From Sphaerisporangium krabiense (lineage in GTDB: Bacteria > Actinomycetota > Actinomycetes > Streptosporangiales > Streptosporangiaceae): 64,000 bases of DNA. The position numbers and the translations under genes were made by a program. The notes under the pieces were generated by a model. It worked only from the letters and a program-made list of their open reading frames with translations. It had not been told where the DNA came from and did not search any database. This document shows, one piece after another, positions 25,965 through 35,212 of this stretch (position 1 is the stretch's first letter; the number at the start of each line of letters is the position of its first letter). Location of the stretch: the NCBI RefSeq assembly GCF_014200435.1, contig NZ_JACHBR010000001.1, positions 5,274,001 to 5,338,000 of the forward strand. Reading direction: 5' to 3'.

Positions 25965-27179
25965 ATGCTCGCGTGGTGGAGATCCCTGCCCCGTGCCCCT
26001 TTTCGTGCCCCCTTTCGTGCCCGCGGCGTGCCCGCGCGGCGGCCCTGGCCCGTGCCCCCGCACCGCCAGGGCGCCGGCACGGGCCCCGTCGACCCGGCCC
26101 AGGCCGAGGAGTTCCTGAGGCTCTTCCACGCCGACAACCCCTCCGCGGGTCCGGCGCGGCCGAGGATCCGGGAGGTCACCGCGCAGATCGCCAGGTCCGG
26201 CACCTATGTCCACACCGCCGCGGAGCTGGAGTACGGCGCGCGGATCGCCTGGCGCAACAGCGGCCGGTGCATCGGACGCCTGTACTGGCGGTCGCTGCGG
26301 ATCCGGGACCGCCGCGCCGTCGAGACCGCGGACGGCGTCGCGCGGGAGTGCGTCCGCCACCTGCGCGAGGCGACCGGCGGCGGCCGGATCCGCCCCACGA
26401 TCACGGTCTTCGCCCAGGACCGCCCGGGGCGCCCCGGGCCGCGGATCTGGAACGAGCAGCTCATCCGCTACGCCGGCTACCGGGGCCGGGACGGCGTGGT
26501 CGTGGCCGGGGACGCGCGCAACGCCGCGCTCACGGCCACGGCGCTGCGCCTCGGCTGGCCGGGCGGGCCGGGGACGGACTTCGACGTGCTGCCGTTGCTG
26601 GTCGAGGCGGGCGGCGCGCCGCCGCTGCTCGCCCCGGTCCCGCGGGACGCGGTCCTCGAGGTGCCGCTCGAACACCCGGCGCACCCCTGGTTCGCCGAAC
26701 TCGGGCTGCGCTGGCACGCGGTGCCCGCGATCTCCGGCATGTGCCTGGAGATCGGCGGCGTCTGCTACCCCTGCGCGCCGTTCAACGGGTGGTACATGGG
26801 GACCGAGATCGGCGCGCGCAACCTCGCCGACGAGGACCGCTACAACCGGCTCGGCGCCGTGGCCGAGGGGCTCGGCCTGGACACCTCCAGCGACCGGACG
26901 CTGTGGAAGGACCAGGCGCTGGTCGAGCTGAACGTCGCCGTGCTGCACTCCTTCGCCCGCGCGGGCGTGACGATCACCGACCACCACACCGAGGCGCGGC
27001 GGTTCATCACCCACCTGGAGCGCGAGGAGCGCTCCGGCCGCGTCTGCCCGGCCGACTGGTCGTGGATCGTTCCGCCGCTGTCCGGCGCGCTGACTCCGGT
27101 CTTCCACCGGTACTACGACGACGTGCTGCTGTCCCCGGCGTTCGTCCATCATCCGCGCAAGAGCGAGCACGAAGGCTGA
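25965..27179 (+). CDS. nos: Bacterial nitric oxide synthase oxygenase
   Basis: A 404-residue NOS oxygenase domain that makes nitric oxide from L-arginine with heme and a pterin/folate cofactor. The heme-thiolate cysteine lies in WRNSGRCIGRLYW, and the substrate-site block FNGWYMGTEIGARNLADEDRYN (key residues GWYMGTEIG) holds the arginine-binding glutamate. ITDHHTEARRFITHLERE and CPADWSWIVPPLSG are further family blocks. As in other bacteria there is no fused reductase, so electrons come from host reductases. The ATG at 25965 (MLAWWRSLP) is chosen; the frame runs 270 bp further upstream but that part is Arg/Pro-rich noise. No thaxtomin-like biosynthesis gene is nearby. Confidence 0.95.
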   Translation: MLAWWRSLPRAPFRAPFRARGVPARRPWPVPPHRQGAGTGPVDPAQAEEFLRLFHADNPSAGPARPRIREVTAQIARSGTYVHTAAELEYGARIAWRNSGRCIGRLYWRSLRIRDRRAVETADGVARECVRHLREATGGGRIRPTITVFAQDRPGRPGPRIWNEQLIRYAGYRGRDGVVVAGDARNAALTATALRLGWPGGPGTDFDVLPLLVEAGGAPPLLAPVPRDAVLEVPLEHPAHPWFAELGLRWHAVPAISGMCLEIGGVCYPCAPFNGWYMGTEIGARNLADEDRYNRLGAVAEGLGLDTSSDRTLWKDQALVELNVAVLHSFARAGVTITDHHTEARRFITHLEREERSGRVCPADWSWIVPPLSGALTPVFHRYYDDVLLSPAFVHHPRKSEHEG

Positions 27180-27259
27180 GCCGGCCGCCGGGAAGTGGTG
27201 TACAACGGGGAGGGGCTGTGTAGAACGATATTCGGTAGTGGTTTCCGTGAGGAGGGTCC

Positions 27260-28045
27260 GTGTCCGATCTCGTGCTGTCGTCCCTGGACGACGGCGTGCT
27301 GACGCTGACGTTCAACCGTCCCGACCGGCTCAACGCCTGGACGGGGGCGCTCGGGCGCCGCTACTTCGACCTGCTGGACGAGGCCGACCGCGACCCCGGC
27401 GTCCGCGTCATCGTGGTCACCGGCGCGGGTAGAGGCTTCTGCGCGGGCGCCGACTTCGAGACGCTGGCCGCCATCCGGGACGGCTCCTACGACGAGGAGC
27501 AGGACAGGCGTCCCGGCACCCACCCGACGACGATCCGCAAACCGATCATCGCGGCGGTCAACGGGGCCTGCGCCGGCTTCGGCATGCTCCAGGCGCTGGT
27601 GTGCGACCTCGTGTTCACGGCGGCCGAGGCCAAGTGGACCACCGCCTTCGCCCGCCTCGGCCTGATCGCCGAGTACGGCCTGGCGTGGGTGCTGCCCAAG
27701 CTCGCCGGGCAGGCCAGGGCCATGGAACTGCTGCTGTCCGGCCGCACGTTCACCGGCGCGGAGGCGGGCCGGCTCGGCCTGGCCTGGCGCGTGACGCCGG
27801 GGGAGCGGCTGGCGGAGGAGGTCGCCGGCTACGCGCGGGAGCTGGCCGCCCGCAGTTCCCCGGCGTCGATGGCCGTGATCAAGCGGCAGGTCTGGGGCGA
27901 CTGGGAGACGACGCTGGACGCCTCCAGCGCCGAGGCGTTCCGGCTCATGATCGAGTCGTTCGCCCGGCGCGATTTCGCCGAGGGCGTCGCGAGCCATCTG
28001 GAACGCCGTCCGCCCGCGTTCCCGCCGCTCGGGCGGCCGGACTGA
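27260..28045 (+). CDS. Enoyl-CoA hydratase/isomerase family protein
   Basis: A 261-residue crotonase-fold enzyme acting on acyl-CoA thioesters. GRGFCAGADFETLAAI forms the first oxyanion-hole strand and AVNGACAGFGMLQALVCDLVF (in part NGACAGFG) the second. The usual hydratase glutamates are not clearly both in place (GLIAEYGLAWVLPKLAG carries one), so isomerase or another crotonase reaction is possible. GAGGAGG precedes the GTG start. The GTGTACAACG/GTGTAGAACG direct repeat at about 27197-27221 lies in its promoter region and might be an operator. Confidence 0.87.
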   Translation: MSDLVLSSLDDGVLTLTFNRPDRLNAWTGALGRRYFDLLDEADRDPGVRVIVVTGAGRGFCAGADFETLAAIRDGSYDEEQDRRPGTHPTTIRKPIIAAVNGACAGFGMLQALVCDLVFTAAEAKWTTAFARLGLIAEYGLAWVLPKLAGQARAMELLLSGRTFTGAEAGRLGLAWRVTPGERLAEEVAGYARELAARSSPASMAVIKRQVWGDWETTLDASSAEAFRLMIESFARRDFAEGVASHLERRPPAFPPLGRPD

Positions 28046-28300
28046 CGCGCCGCGCCGCCCGGCGGGCCGCCTCCGGCCCCCTTCGCGCGGCCCCTGCGTT
28101 CGCCAGGCCGCCGAGCGATGGTGTTGAATGGGAGCGGTTGTAGTAGAGGTTCGTTACGTGTAGCAGCGCCTGCGAAGTTCTCACAGCGGGCGTTCCACCA
28201 TGCGAAGCCAACGTGCTTTCGAGGGGCGGTCGGTCGCCGGACAACCCGAGGAGCCGCATCCGCGGGCCTCGCAGATCGTCTCAATGAGGAGAATCAGTCC

Positions 28301-28504
28301 ATGGCTCAGGGAACCGTCAAGTGGTTCAACGCCGAGAAGGGCTTCGGCTTCATCGCGCCCGACGACGGCGGCGCCGACGTCTTCGTCCACTACTCCGCCA
28401 TCGACTCCAGCGGCTACCGCAGCCTGGAGGAGAACCAGCGGGTCGACTTCCAGACGACGCGCGGTCCGAAGGGGCCCCAGGCCGAGCAGGTCCGCCCGAT
28501 CTGA
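28301..28504 (+). CDS. Cold-shock protein, CspA family
   Basis: A 67-residue OB-fold RNA chaperone. The RNP1 motif KGFGFIAPD and RNP2 motif VFVHYSAI are intact, and [10 protein letters not shown] is the canonical first strand. It binds single-stranded RNA and DNA and loosens mRNA structure. AGGAG is 9 bases before the ATG. The gap of about 255 bp upstream leaves room for a long 5' untranslated region of the type seen on csp mRNAs, where temperature-dependent folding controls translation. GC-rich hairpins follow the gene. Confidence 0.97.
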   Translation: MAQGTVKWFNAEKGFGFIAPDDGGADVFVHYSAIDSSGYRSLEENQRVDFQTTRGPKGPQAEQVRPI

Positions 28505-28525
28505 CGCGCGGGGCGCCGACGCGTG

Positions 28526-28546
28526 AGGGGGGCCGCCAGGCCCCCT
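28526..28546 (+). terminator. Terminator after csp gene
   Basis: AGGGGGGCC-gcca-GGCCCCCT hairpin 21 bp after the stop; a second, GGGGCC-gtca-GGCCCC, follows at 28573-28588. Both share the same loop-flanking context and sit in otherwise gene-free DNA up to 28748. Confidence 0.65.
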
Positions 28547-28748
28547 GACGACGAGTCGCGTGCTCGCACGGAGGGGCCGTCAGGCCCCGCCCGGACGGGC
28601 CGCGTCTCTCACCTGGTCATCATGACCACCGACACAGCGGGCCGTAAGGCTCCGTGAGGGCGGCGGGTGCCGTTCTCATCCTCGGGACGCGGGCGGCAGG
28701 TTTGCCGAGAGGCGACCGCCCCGCGTCCATCGATTGGAGGTCCCATCG

Positions 28749-29114
28749 ATGGACCTGCACCTTCTCATCCAGGCCGACTCGACCCTCTGCCGCGTGACCG
28801 GCGACGTCGACATCTCCTGTTCACCCGAACTGCGCGAGCGCCTCCTGGCCGCGCTACAGCCCCCGCGTCCCCGCCTCGAGGTGGACCTGTCGGGGGTCAC
28901 CTTCATGGACGCGAGCGGCGTCGCCGCCCTGATGGCCGCCCGGCGGCGCTCGCTGCGCCTCGGCGGAGGGGTGTGCCTGATCTCGCCCTCCTCGTCCGTG
29001 CTCCGCGTGCTGGAGGCCAGCGGCCTCAGCGCCCGTTTCCCCGTCCGCCGGAAGCGCGTTCCCGCCGAGACCCTGGACGCGGTCCGCACCGCGCAGGCGG
29101 CCTTCCGCCACTGA
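28749..29114 (+). CDS. STAS-domain anti-sigma factor antagonist
   Basis: A 121-residue STAS protein (SpoIIAA/BldG/RsbV-like). DLSGVTFMDASGVAALMAARRR contains the phosphorylatable serine in the D-A-S-G motif (about residue 56). Such proteins, when unphosphorylated, bind and remove an anti-sigma kinase. GGAGG lies 8 bases before the ATG. No anti-sigma kinase or sigma factor gene adjoins it, so its partner is elsewhere. It is followed by a strong terminator, so it forms a single-gene unit. Confidence 0.9.
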   Translation: MDLHLLIQADSTLCRVTGDVDISCSPELRERLLAALQPPRPRLEVDLSGVTFMDASGVAALMAARRRSLRLGGGVCLISPSSSVLRVLEASGLSARFPVRRKRVPAETLDAVRTAQAAFRH

Positions 29115-29145
29115 TCCCCGCCGCGATGGCGCGGCATCTGACATG

Positions 29146-29179
29146 GAACGGCGCCCTCCCTTCGGGGAGGGCGCCGTTC
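29146..29179 (+). terminator. Terminator with TTCG tetraloop
   Basis: A perfect 15-bp stem, GAACGGCGCCCTCCC and its complement, closed by the stable TTCG tetraloop, 31 bp after the STAS gene. Confidence 0.88.
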
Positions 29180-29188
29180 GTCATACCA

Positions 29189-29216
29189 TTGACGCGCCGA
29201 GGATTTCCTGTAATCC
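29189..29216 (+). promoter_or_regulatory. Candidate promoter for FAD/NAD(P)-binding gene
   Basis: TTGACG (29189-29194) and TAATCC (29211-29216) at 16 nt spacing, in a locally AT-rich stretch between the terminator and the GTG at 29252. Confidence 0.35.
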
Positions 29217-29251
29217 CTACCGTCAAGATAGCTGAATACCGGGAGGCGAGC

Positions 29252-30748
29252 GTGACCGCGTCAATCTGCGTCGTCGGCGCCGGGGCCACGGGGATCCGCC
29301 TGGTGGAGCGGATACGCGCCCACGCCTCCGCCGGGCCGCTGGACGTCCACGTCGTGGACCCTCAGGCGGCCGGCACGGCGGCGCCGCCGTCCCCGGACGC
29401 GCTGCGGGTCCACGCCCACCGGGCCAGCGCCGTCGATCTGTCCGGCCGGTTCGTCCTCCTCGACGACGGCACCCGCCTGGACACCTGCGCCGTCGTCCTC
29501 GCCCACGCCTGGCCCGACGTGCTGCCCTCGCCCCGCGAGCGCGAACTGCGCGACTTCGCCCGCGACCACGGCCTGTACTACCGGCCCGCCGGGCACGCGG
29601 GCGGCCGTCCCTCCCTGGACCGGGTGCCGGGCGGGCGGCCGGTGCTGGTGCTCGGGCTCGGGGCGGTGATGTCCGGCGTCGTCGCCCGGCTCACCACCGG
29701 GCGGGGCGGCCGGTTCCGGCCGGGGCGCGACGGCGGGCCCGTCTACCTGCCGAGCGGCGCGGAGCCTCTGATTCACGCCGGGTCCCCGCGCGGAGTGCCC
29801 CACCACGCCCGGCACGCCTACCGGACCGGCGACCCGCCCCCGGCCCCGCGCTTCGTCACCGCGCTCGGCCCCGGGCCGCACGACTTCCGGCGCGAGGTGT
29901 GGCCGCTGGTCGCCAAGGACCTGGCCTACGCCTACTACCACCACCTGCTCACCCTCCACCGGGACCGGGCCCGTGTGGGCTGGCCCGGCTTCGCCGCCGC
30001 CTTCGCCGCCGAGGAGTGGGACGGCCCCGCCATGCGCGCGCTGATCCGCACGGCCGTGCCGCGCTTCGAGGACCGGCTCAACTTCGCCCGGCTCGACCGC
30101 CCGCTCGCCGGCATGCGCTTCGGCGACCTGGCGGGGCTGCAGCGGTGGACGTACGGCTACCTCGCCGCCGACCTGGCCCGTCGCGCCGACCCCGCCCACA
30201 GCGCCGACCTCGCCATGATCGAAGGGCTGCGCGGCGTGCTGGACGCCCTGGCCCGGCGGGTGCCGCAGGACGCCTGGCTCCACCGCCTGGCCCGGCACGC
30301 CGCGGGCGGCCTGTCCGCCACGCGGATCGCCGAGCTCAGGGCGCTGGGCCGGGCCGGCGTGCTGACCTTCCTCGGCGCCGCGGCCCGGGTCGAGCCCTCC
30401 GGGGACGGCGTCTGGCGCGCCACCTCGGCCAGCGTGCCCGGCGCCGTGACCGCCACCGCCTTCGTCGACGCCAGGCGCCCCGCCCCCAGCCTGGACCGCA
30501 CCCGCGACCCGCTGCTCAGGCGCCTGCACGACCGGGGGGAGTGCGCCGAGGAATGCGGCCGGCTGAAGGTGAGCCTGCCCGGCAACCGCATCGTGGACAG
30601 CAGCGGCGCCGCGCACCCGCACCGCTTCGCGCTCGGCGGCTGGACCACCGGGGCCGACCCGCTGTCCGCCGACGACCCGCCGCTGGACGCCCTCGCCCGC
30701 GCCGTCCTCGCCGCGACCGCGGGCCCGACGGTGCCGCGGGTGGCCTGA
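29252..30748 (+). CDS. FAD/NAD(P)-binding domain protein
   Basis: A 498-residue flavoprotein of the FAD-NAD(P)-binding (NAD_binding_9-like) group. The N-terminal dinucleotide fold CVVGAGATGIRLVERI binds FAD and PVLVLGLGAVMSGVVARL is a second nucleotide-binding glycine motif. LGGWTTGADPLS at the C-terminus is a typical closing FAD contact. The family includes amino-acid and peptide-modifying oxidoreductases of natural-product pathways, but no such pathway is evident beside it. GGGAGG precedes the GTG. Its stop codon is immediately adjacent to that of the convergent galactokinase gene. Reaction unknown. Confidence 0.75.
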   Translation: MTASICVVGAGATGIRLVERIRAHASAGPLDVHVVDPQAAGTAAPPSPDALRVHAHRASAVDLSGRFVLLDDGTRLDTCAVVLAHAWPDVLPSPRERELRDFARDHGLYYRPAGHAGGRPSLDRVPGGRPVLVLGLGAVMSGVVARLTTGRGGRFRPGRDGGPVYLPSGAEPLIHAGSPRGVPHHARHAYRTGDPPPAPRFVTALGPGPHDFRREVWPLVAKDLAYAYYHHLLTLHRDRARVGWPGFAAAFAAEEWDGPAMRALIRTAVPRFEDRLNFARLDRPLAGMRFGDLAGLQRWTYGYLAADLARRADPAHSADLAMIEGLRGVLDALARRVPQDAWLHRLARHAAGGLSATRIAELRALGRAGVLTFLGAAARVEPSGDGVWRATSASVPGAVTATAFVDARRPAPSLDRTRDPLLRRLHDRGECAEECGRLKVSLPGNRIVDSSGAAHPHRFALGGWTTGADPLSADDPPLDALARAVLAATAGPTVPRVA

Positions 30749-31873
<1,125 letters not shown>

Positions 31874-31906
31874 GACGACGCTCTCTCCTCGCTCGGGGTC
31901 CCCGCA

Positions 31907-31937
31907 AGCCTAGTGCGGCCCGCACCCGTGCCAAGCT
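31907..31937. promoter_or_regulatory. Overlapping divergent promoters galK / PLP deaminase
   Basis: For galK (minus strand): -35 TTGGCA (31934-31929), 16-nt spacer, -10 TAGGCT (31912-31907). For the plus-strand gene: -10 CAAGCT (31932-31937), 6 nt before its GTG. The galK spacer contains the palindrome GTGCGG-C-CCGCAC (31913-31925), a possible operator for both. Confidence 0.45.
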
Positions 31938-31943
31938 GGGCCT

Positions 31944-32831
31944 GTGGACGAACGCCTCTCCCTCCCCGGGGCGCGGCTGCCGAGCCCGCTGGAGGAGATC
32001 GAGGATCGGCGGCTCGGCGGCGCGCGCCTGTTCCTCAAGCGCGACGACCTCATCCACCCCGACGTGCCGGGCAACAAGTGGCGCAAGCTCAGGGACAACC
32101 TGGCCGAGGCGGCCCGGCGCGGCGAGGACACGCTGCTGACCTTCGGCGGCGCATACTCGGGCCACATCCGCGCGACCGCCGCGGCCGGGCGGCTGTTCGG
32201 GTTCGCGACGATCGGGGTGATCCGCGGCGAGGAGCACCTGCCCCTCAACCCGTCCCTGGCGTACGCGGCGGCGCAGGGCATGCGGCTGACCTACATGGAC
32301 CGCACGACCTACCGGGCCAAGAACACCCCCGAGGTGATCGCCCGGCTGCGCGCCGAGCACGGCCGGTTCCACCTGATCCCCGAAGGGGGGAGTAACGCCC
32401 GGGCGGTGCGCGGCTGCGCCGAGCTGCCCGCCGAGATCGAGGCGCAGGGCGTCGCCTACGACGTGATCTGCTGTGCCACCGGCACCGGCGGCACGCTCGC
32501 GGGCATCGCCGCCGGGCTGCCCCCGGGCCGCAGGGCCCTCGGCTTCTCCGCGCTGAAGGGCGGGGAGTTCCTGGCGGGCGAGGTCGACCGGCTGCGGCGC
32601 GAGGCGTTCGGCGCCTCCTCCGGCAACTACGGCCTGGAGTGCGGCTTCCACTTCGGCGGCTACGCCCGGCGCACCCCGGAGCTGGACGATTTCGCCGCCG
32701 GCTTCGCCGCCCGGCACGGCCGCGTCCTGGAGCCGGTGTACGTCGCCAAGATGATGTACGGCGTCTTCGCGCTCGCCGCGCGGGGCGCGTTCGCGCCCGG
32801 CACCCGGATCGTCGCGGTCGTCACCGGCTGA
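31944..32831 (+). CDS. PLP-dependent ACC deaminase / D-cysteine desulfhydrase family
   Basis: A 295-residue fold-type II PLP enzyme. The Schiff-base lysine is in DVPGNKWRKLRDN, GGAYSGHIRATAAAG is the substrate/PLP loop typical of 1-aminocyclopropane-1-carboxylate deaminases and D-cysteine desulfhydrases, and CCATGTGGTLAGI binds the PLP phosphate. Products would be ammonia plus 2-oxobutyrate (ACC) or pyruvate with sulfide (D-cysteine). The members cannot be separated by reading. It starts with GTG, apparently on a leaderless mRNA, and is followed by the MshB gene. Confidence 0.85.
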   Translation: MDERLSLPGARLPSPLEEIEDRRLGGARLFLKRDDLIHPDVPGNKWRKLRDNLAEAARRGEDTLLTFGGAYSGHIRATAAAGRLFGFATIGVIRGEEHLPLNPSLAYAAAQGMRLTYMDRTTYRAKNTPEVIARLRAEHGRFHLIPEGGSNARAVRGCAELPAEIEAQGVAYDVICCATGTGGTLAGIAAGLPPGRRALGFSALKGGEFLAGEVDRLRREAFGASSGNYGLECGFHFGGYARRTPELDDFAAGFAARHGRVLEPVYVAKMMYGVFALAARGAFAPGTRIVAVVTG

Positions 32832-32966
32832 GGCGCGGCGCGGGCCGTTCCCGCTGTGCCGGCCGTTCCCGCGACGGAGTCGTACCGGGAACGTGACTCG
32901 ACGCGCGTATGGTTCTCGGCGGGCCCGTCCCACGGGATTCAGCCATCCGAAGGAGAGGCAGGACGC

Positions 32967-33818
32967 ATGCCGCCCGAACGACGCATCCTGTTCGTCCACG
33001 CGCACCCAGACGACGAGACGATCGGCACCGGCGCGACCATGGCCAGGTACGCGGCGGAAGGCGCCCACGTCTGCCTGGTGACGTGCACGCTCGGCGAGGA
33101 GGGCGAGGTCATCCCGCCCGAGCTGCGCCACCTCGCCGCCGACCGCGAGGACCGCCTGGGGGAGTACCGCGCCGGCGAGCTGGCCCGCGCGTGCGCGGCA
33201 CTCGGCGTCGCCGACCACCGCTTCCTCGGCGGGGCCGGGCGCTGGCGCGACTCGGGCATGATGGGCGCCCCCACCAACGAGGACCCGGACTGCTTCTGGC
33301 AGGCCGACGTCGACCTTGCCGCCGCCGAGCTGGCCGGCATCGTGCGCGAGGTGTGCCCGCAGGTCATCGTGACCTACGACGACAACGGCTACTACGGCCA
33401 CCCCGACCACATCCAGGCCCACCGGGTGGCCTGGCGGGCCTTCGAGAAGGCCGGCGACCCTTCCTTCGGCGAGGGCGAGCCCTGGACCCCCTCGCGCTTC
33501 TACGCCACCGCCATGCCGCTGTCGCTGCTGGAGGGCGCGGTGGACTCCGGTCCTTTCGCGCGGGTGAAGTCCGTCGAGGACTTCGGTTTCGGCGTTCCCG
33601 ACGAGCAGATCACGACCCGCGTCGAGGCGGGGGGCCACCTCGACGCCAAGCTCGCCGCCCTGCGCGCCCACCGCACCCAGATCATGGTGAACGGCGGCCA
33701 CTTCGCCCTGTCGAACAACGTCGGCCACCCCGTCTACCCCGCCGAGTACTACACGCGCCTGGCGGGCGACCCCGGCCCCCTCGACGCCGAGGGCCGCGAG
33801 ACCGGCCTGTTCGGCTGA
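32967..33818 (+). CDS. mshB: Mycothiol biosynthesis deacetylase MshB-like (LmbE family)
   Basis: A 283-residue zinc deacetylase of the LmbE/PIG-L family. [21 protein letters not shown] supplies two zinc ligands (HPDDE) and [12 protein letters not shown] the third histidine, as in MshB, which removes acetyl from GlcNAc-inositol in mycothiol synthesis. The length, the ASPDDE-to-HPDH spacing and the conserved LGEEGEVIP and [11 protein letters not shown]-like C-terminus favour MshB over the related mycothiol conjugate amidase Mca. AAGGAGAGG precedes the ATG. Other msh genes are not adjacent, which is normal for this dispersed pathway. Confidence 0.9.
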   Translation: MPPERRILFVHAHPDDETIGTGATMARYAAEGAHVCLVTCTLGEEGEVIPPELRHLAADREDRLGEYRAGELARACAALGVADHRFLGGAGRWRDSGMMGAPTNEDPDCFWQADVDLAAAELAGIVREVCPQVIVTYDDNGYYGHPDHIQAHRVAWRAFEKAGDPSFGEGEPWTPSRFYATAMPLSLLEGAVDSGPFARVKSVEDFGFGVPDEQITTRVEAGGHLDAKLAALRAHRTQIMVNGGHFALSNNVGHPVYPAEYYTRLAGDPGPLDAEGRETGLFG

Positions 33819-34082
33819 CCGCGGCCGCCGGGGCGGCCAGGTCGAGACGAGGTCGTGACCTGGTGGTGTCCTGCCGGATCATTGCCGCCGCGTGGCCGCC
33901 GTCCTAGGGTGGCGGACGGGTCCATCGGGCACGCGTGCGCCGCAGGCGGGCGCGCCGGAACCTTGAGCCCTCGGGGACGGGAGGACGCACCCGTCCCCGA
34001 GGCCCGTCCCGTTCGCCGCCGCCCGGCCCTTCCGGCGAGGTCCGCCGGTCCAGGCCATGGTCCACGCCGTCGAGAGGCCCCC

Positions 34083-34652
34083 ATGACGATCGAGCACGAC
34101 ACGCGTCCCGCGTCCCCCACGCGCTCCCTTGAGATCAGGCTGAGCGGGGAGGGGCTCGTGCTGCGCGAGTGGACCGACGACGACCTGCCGGCCATGGCCG
34201 ACCTGTTCGACGACCCCGACGTGGCGCGCTGGACGCCGCTGGCCAGCCCGTTCGACCTGGCGGCCGCCCGGCGGTACCTGGAGGCCGCGCGGCGCTCACG
34301 CGCCGCGGGGGAGCGGCTGAACCTGGCGATCACGACCGACGGGGGCGCGCCCCAGGGCGAGATCCTGCTGAGCCGGGTGGGCTGGCCGGCGGGCACGGGC
34401 AGCATCGGCTACGTCGTCGGCGCGGCGCACCGCGGCAGGCGGCTGGCGGTGCGCGCGGTCCGGGTCATGGCCGAGTTCGCGCACACCGTGGCCGGGCTGT
34501 CGCGGGTCTGCCTGGAGATCGAGCGGGACAACGAGGCCAGCACGCGGGTGGCCCGCGCGGCGGGTTTCACCCTCACCGGCGAGCCTCCCAAGGTCGTCCA
34601 GGAGAAGGGGCGCAGGCTGAGCCTGCTGACCTGGGCTCATCCCGCGCCCTGA
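34083..34652 (+). CDS. GNAT-family N-acetyltransferase (RimJ-like)
   Basis: A 189-residue acetyl-CoA-dependent N-acyltransferase. LVLREWTDDDLPAMADLFDDPDVARW is the RimJ/RimL-type N-terminus, IGYVVGAAHRGRRLAVRAVRVM contains the acetyl-CoA pyrophosphate loop (R-G-R-R-L-A in place of Q/RxxGxG/A), and CLEIERDNEASTRVARAAGF is the typical C-terminal strand/helix. Substrate unknown. A TAGGGT hexamer about 170 bp upstream (33905-33910) is a possible -10. It is convergent with the HesB-like gene, 9 bp between stops. Confidence 0.85.
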   Translation: MTIEHDTRPASPTRSLEIRLSGEGLVLREWTDDDLPAMADLFDDPDVARWTPLASPFDLAAARRYLEAARRSRAAGERLNLAITTDGGAPQGEILLSRVGWPAGTGSIGYVVGAAHRGRRLAVRAVRVMAEFAHTVAGLSRVCLEIERDNEASTRVARAAGFTLTGEPPKVVQEKGRRLSLLTWAHPAP

Positions 34653-34661
34653 GGCGCGGGA

Positions 34662-34946
34662 TCAGGACGTCTGGTCCTCCACGTGGAAGGAGATGCCGCC
34701 CTGGTCGTCGATGTCGGCGTCGAGAGCCTTGTCGTCGAGCACGGACGCGGCGACCGGGTCGAGGTAGACCTTCGCCCCCTCGCTCTCGACGACCTTGTCG
34801 GTCGTCTCGGGCCCTTCGGCGACGGAGAGCATCAGCGAGCCCGCGTCATCGCCCTGGGACGAGATGCGGATGCCCTTGTCGGTCGATTCCGACTGGGCGT
34901 TGAGGTCTCGGATCACCTTGGCGGCGGTGTCTGTCAGCGTGAGCAT
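34662..34946 (-). CDS. HesB/IscA-like protein lacking all cysteines
   Basis: A 94-residue protein with the fold pattern of the HesB/IscA Fe-S biogenesis family: MLTLTDTAAKVIRDL at the N-terminus and a VYLDPVAASVLDDKALD segment that matches IscA strand-helix order. IscA uses three cysteines, ending in CGCGESF. Here that position reads DDQGGISFHV and the protein has no cysteine at all, so it cannot hold a cluster in the known way. GAGGAG precedes the ATG. It may be a small adhesin-like or scaffold derivative seen in actinobacteria; its function is unknown. Confidence 0.8.
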   Translation of the reverse strand: MLTLTDTAAKVIRDLNAQSESTDKGIRISSQGDDAGSLMLSVAEGPETTDKVVESEGAKVYLDPVAASVLDDKALDADIDDQGGISFHVEDQTS

Positions 34947-35212
34947 TGGGTCTCCTCGCCAGGGTCGATTTGTCCTAACAGTTCGGCCTTTGCCGTCTTT
35001 GAGGTCGATAAACCGGATCTCGGGATTGGAAGGGTCGAATCTCGCTGAGGCTTCGTTGACGGGGCGTTGGGACGGATCGTCCGCGACACGTCTCACGATT
35101 CGCCGGGAAACCGTGGCGCGCCGTCGTGCGGAGGCCCATAGTTGAGCCGCGGGACGCGGCCGGCACCTGTCCCGCGCCTTCAAAGGGTGGGACAGCGCGG
35201 GTGGGAGCGATC

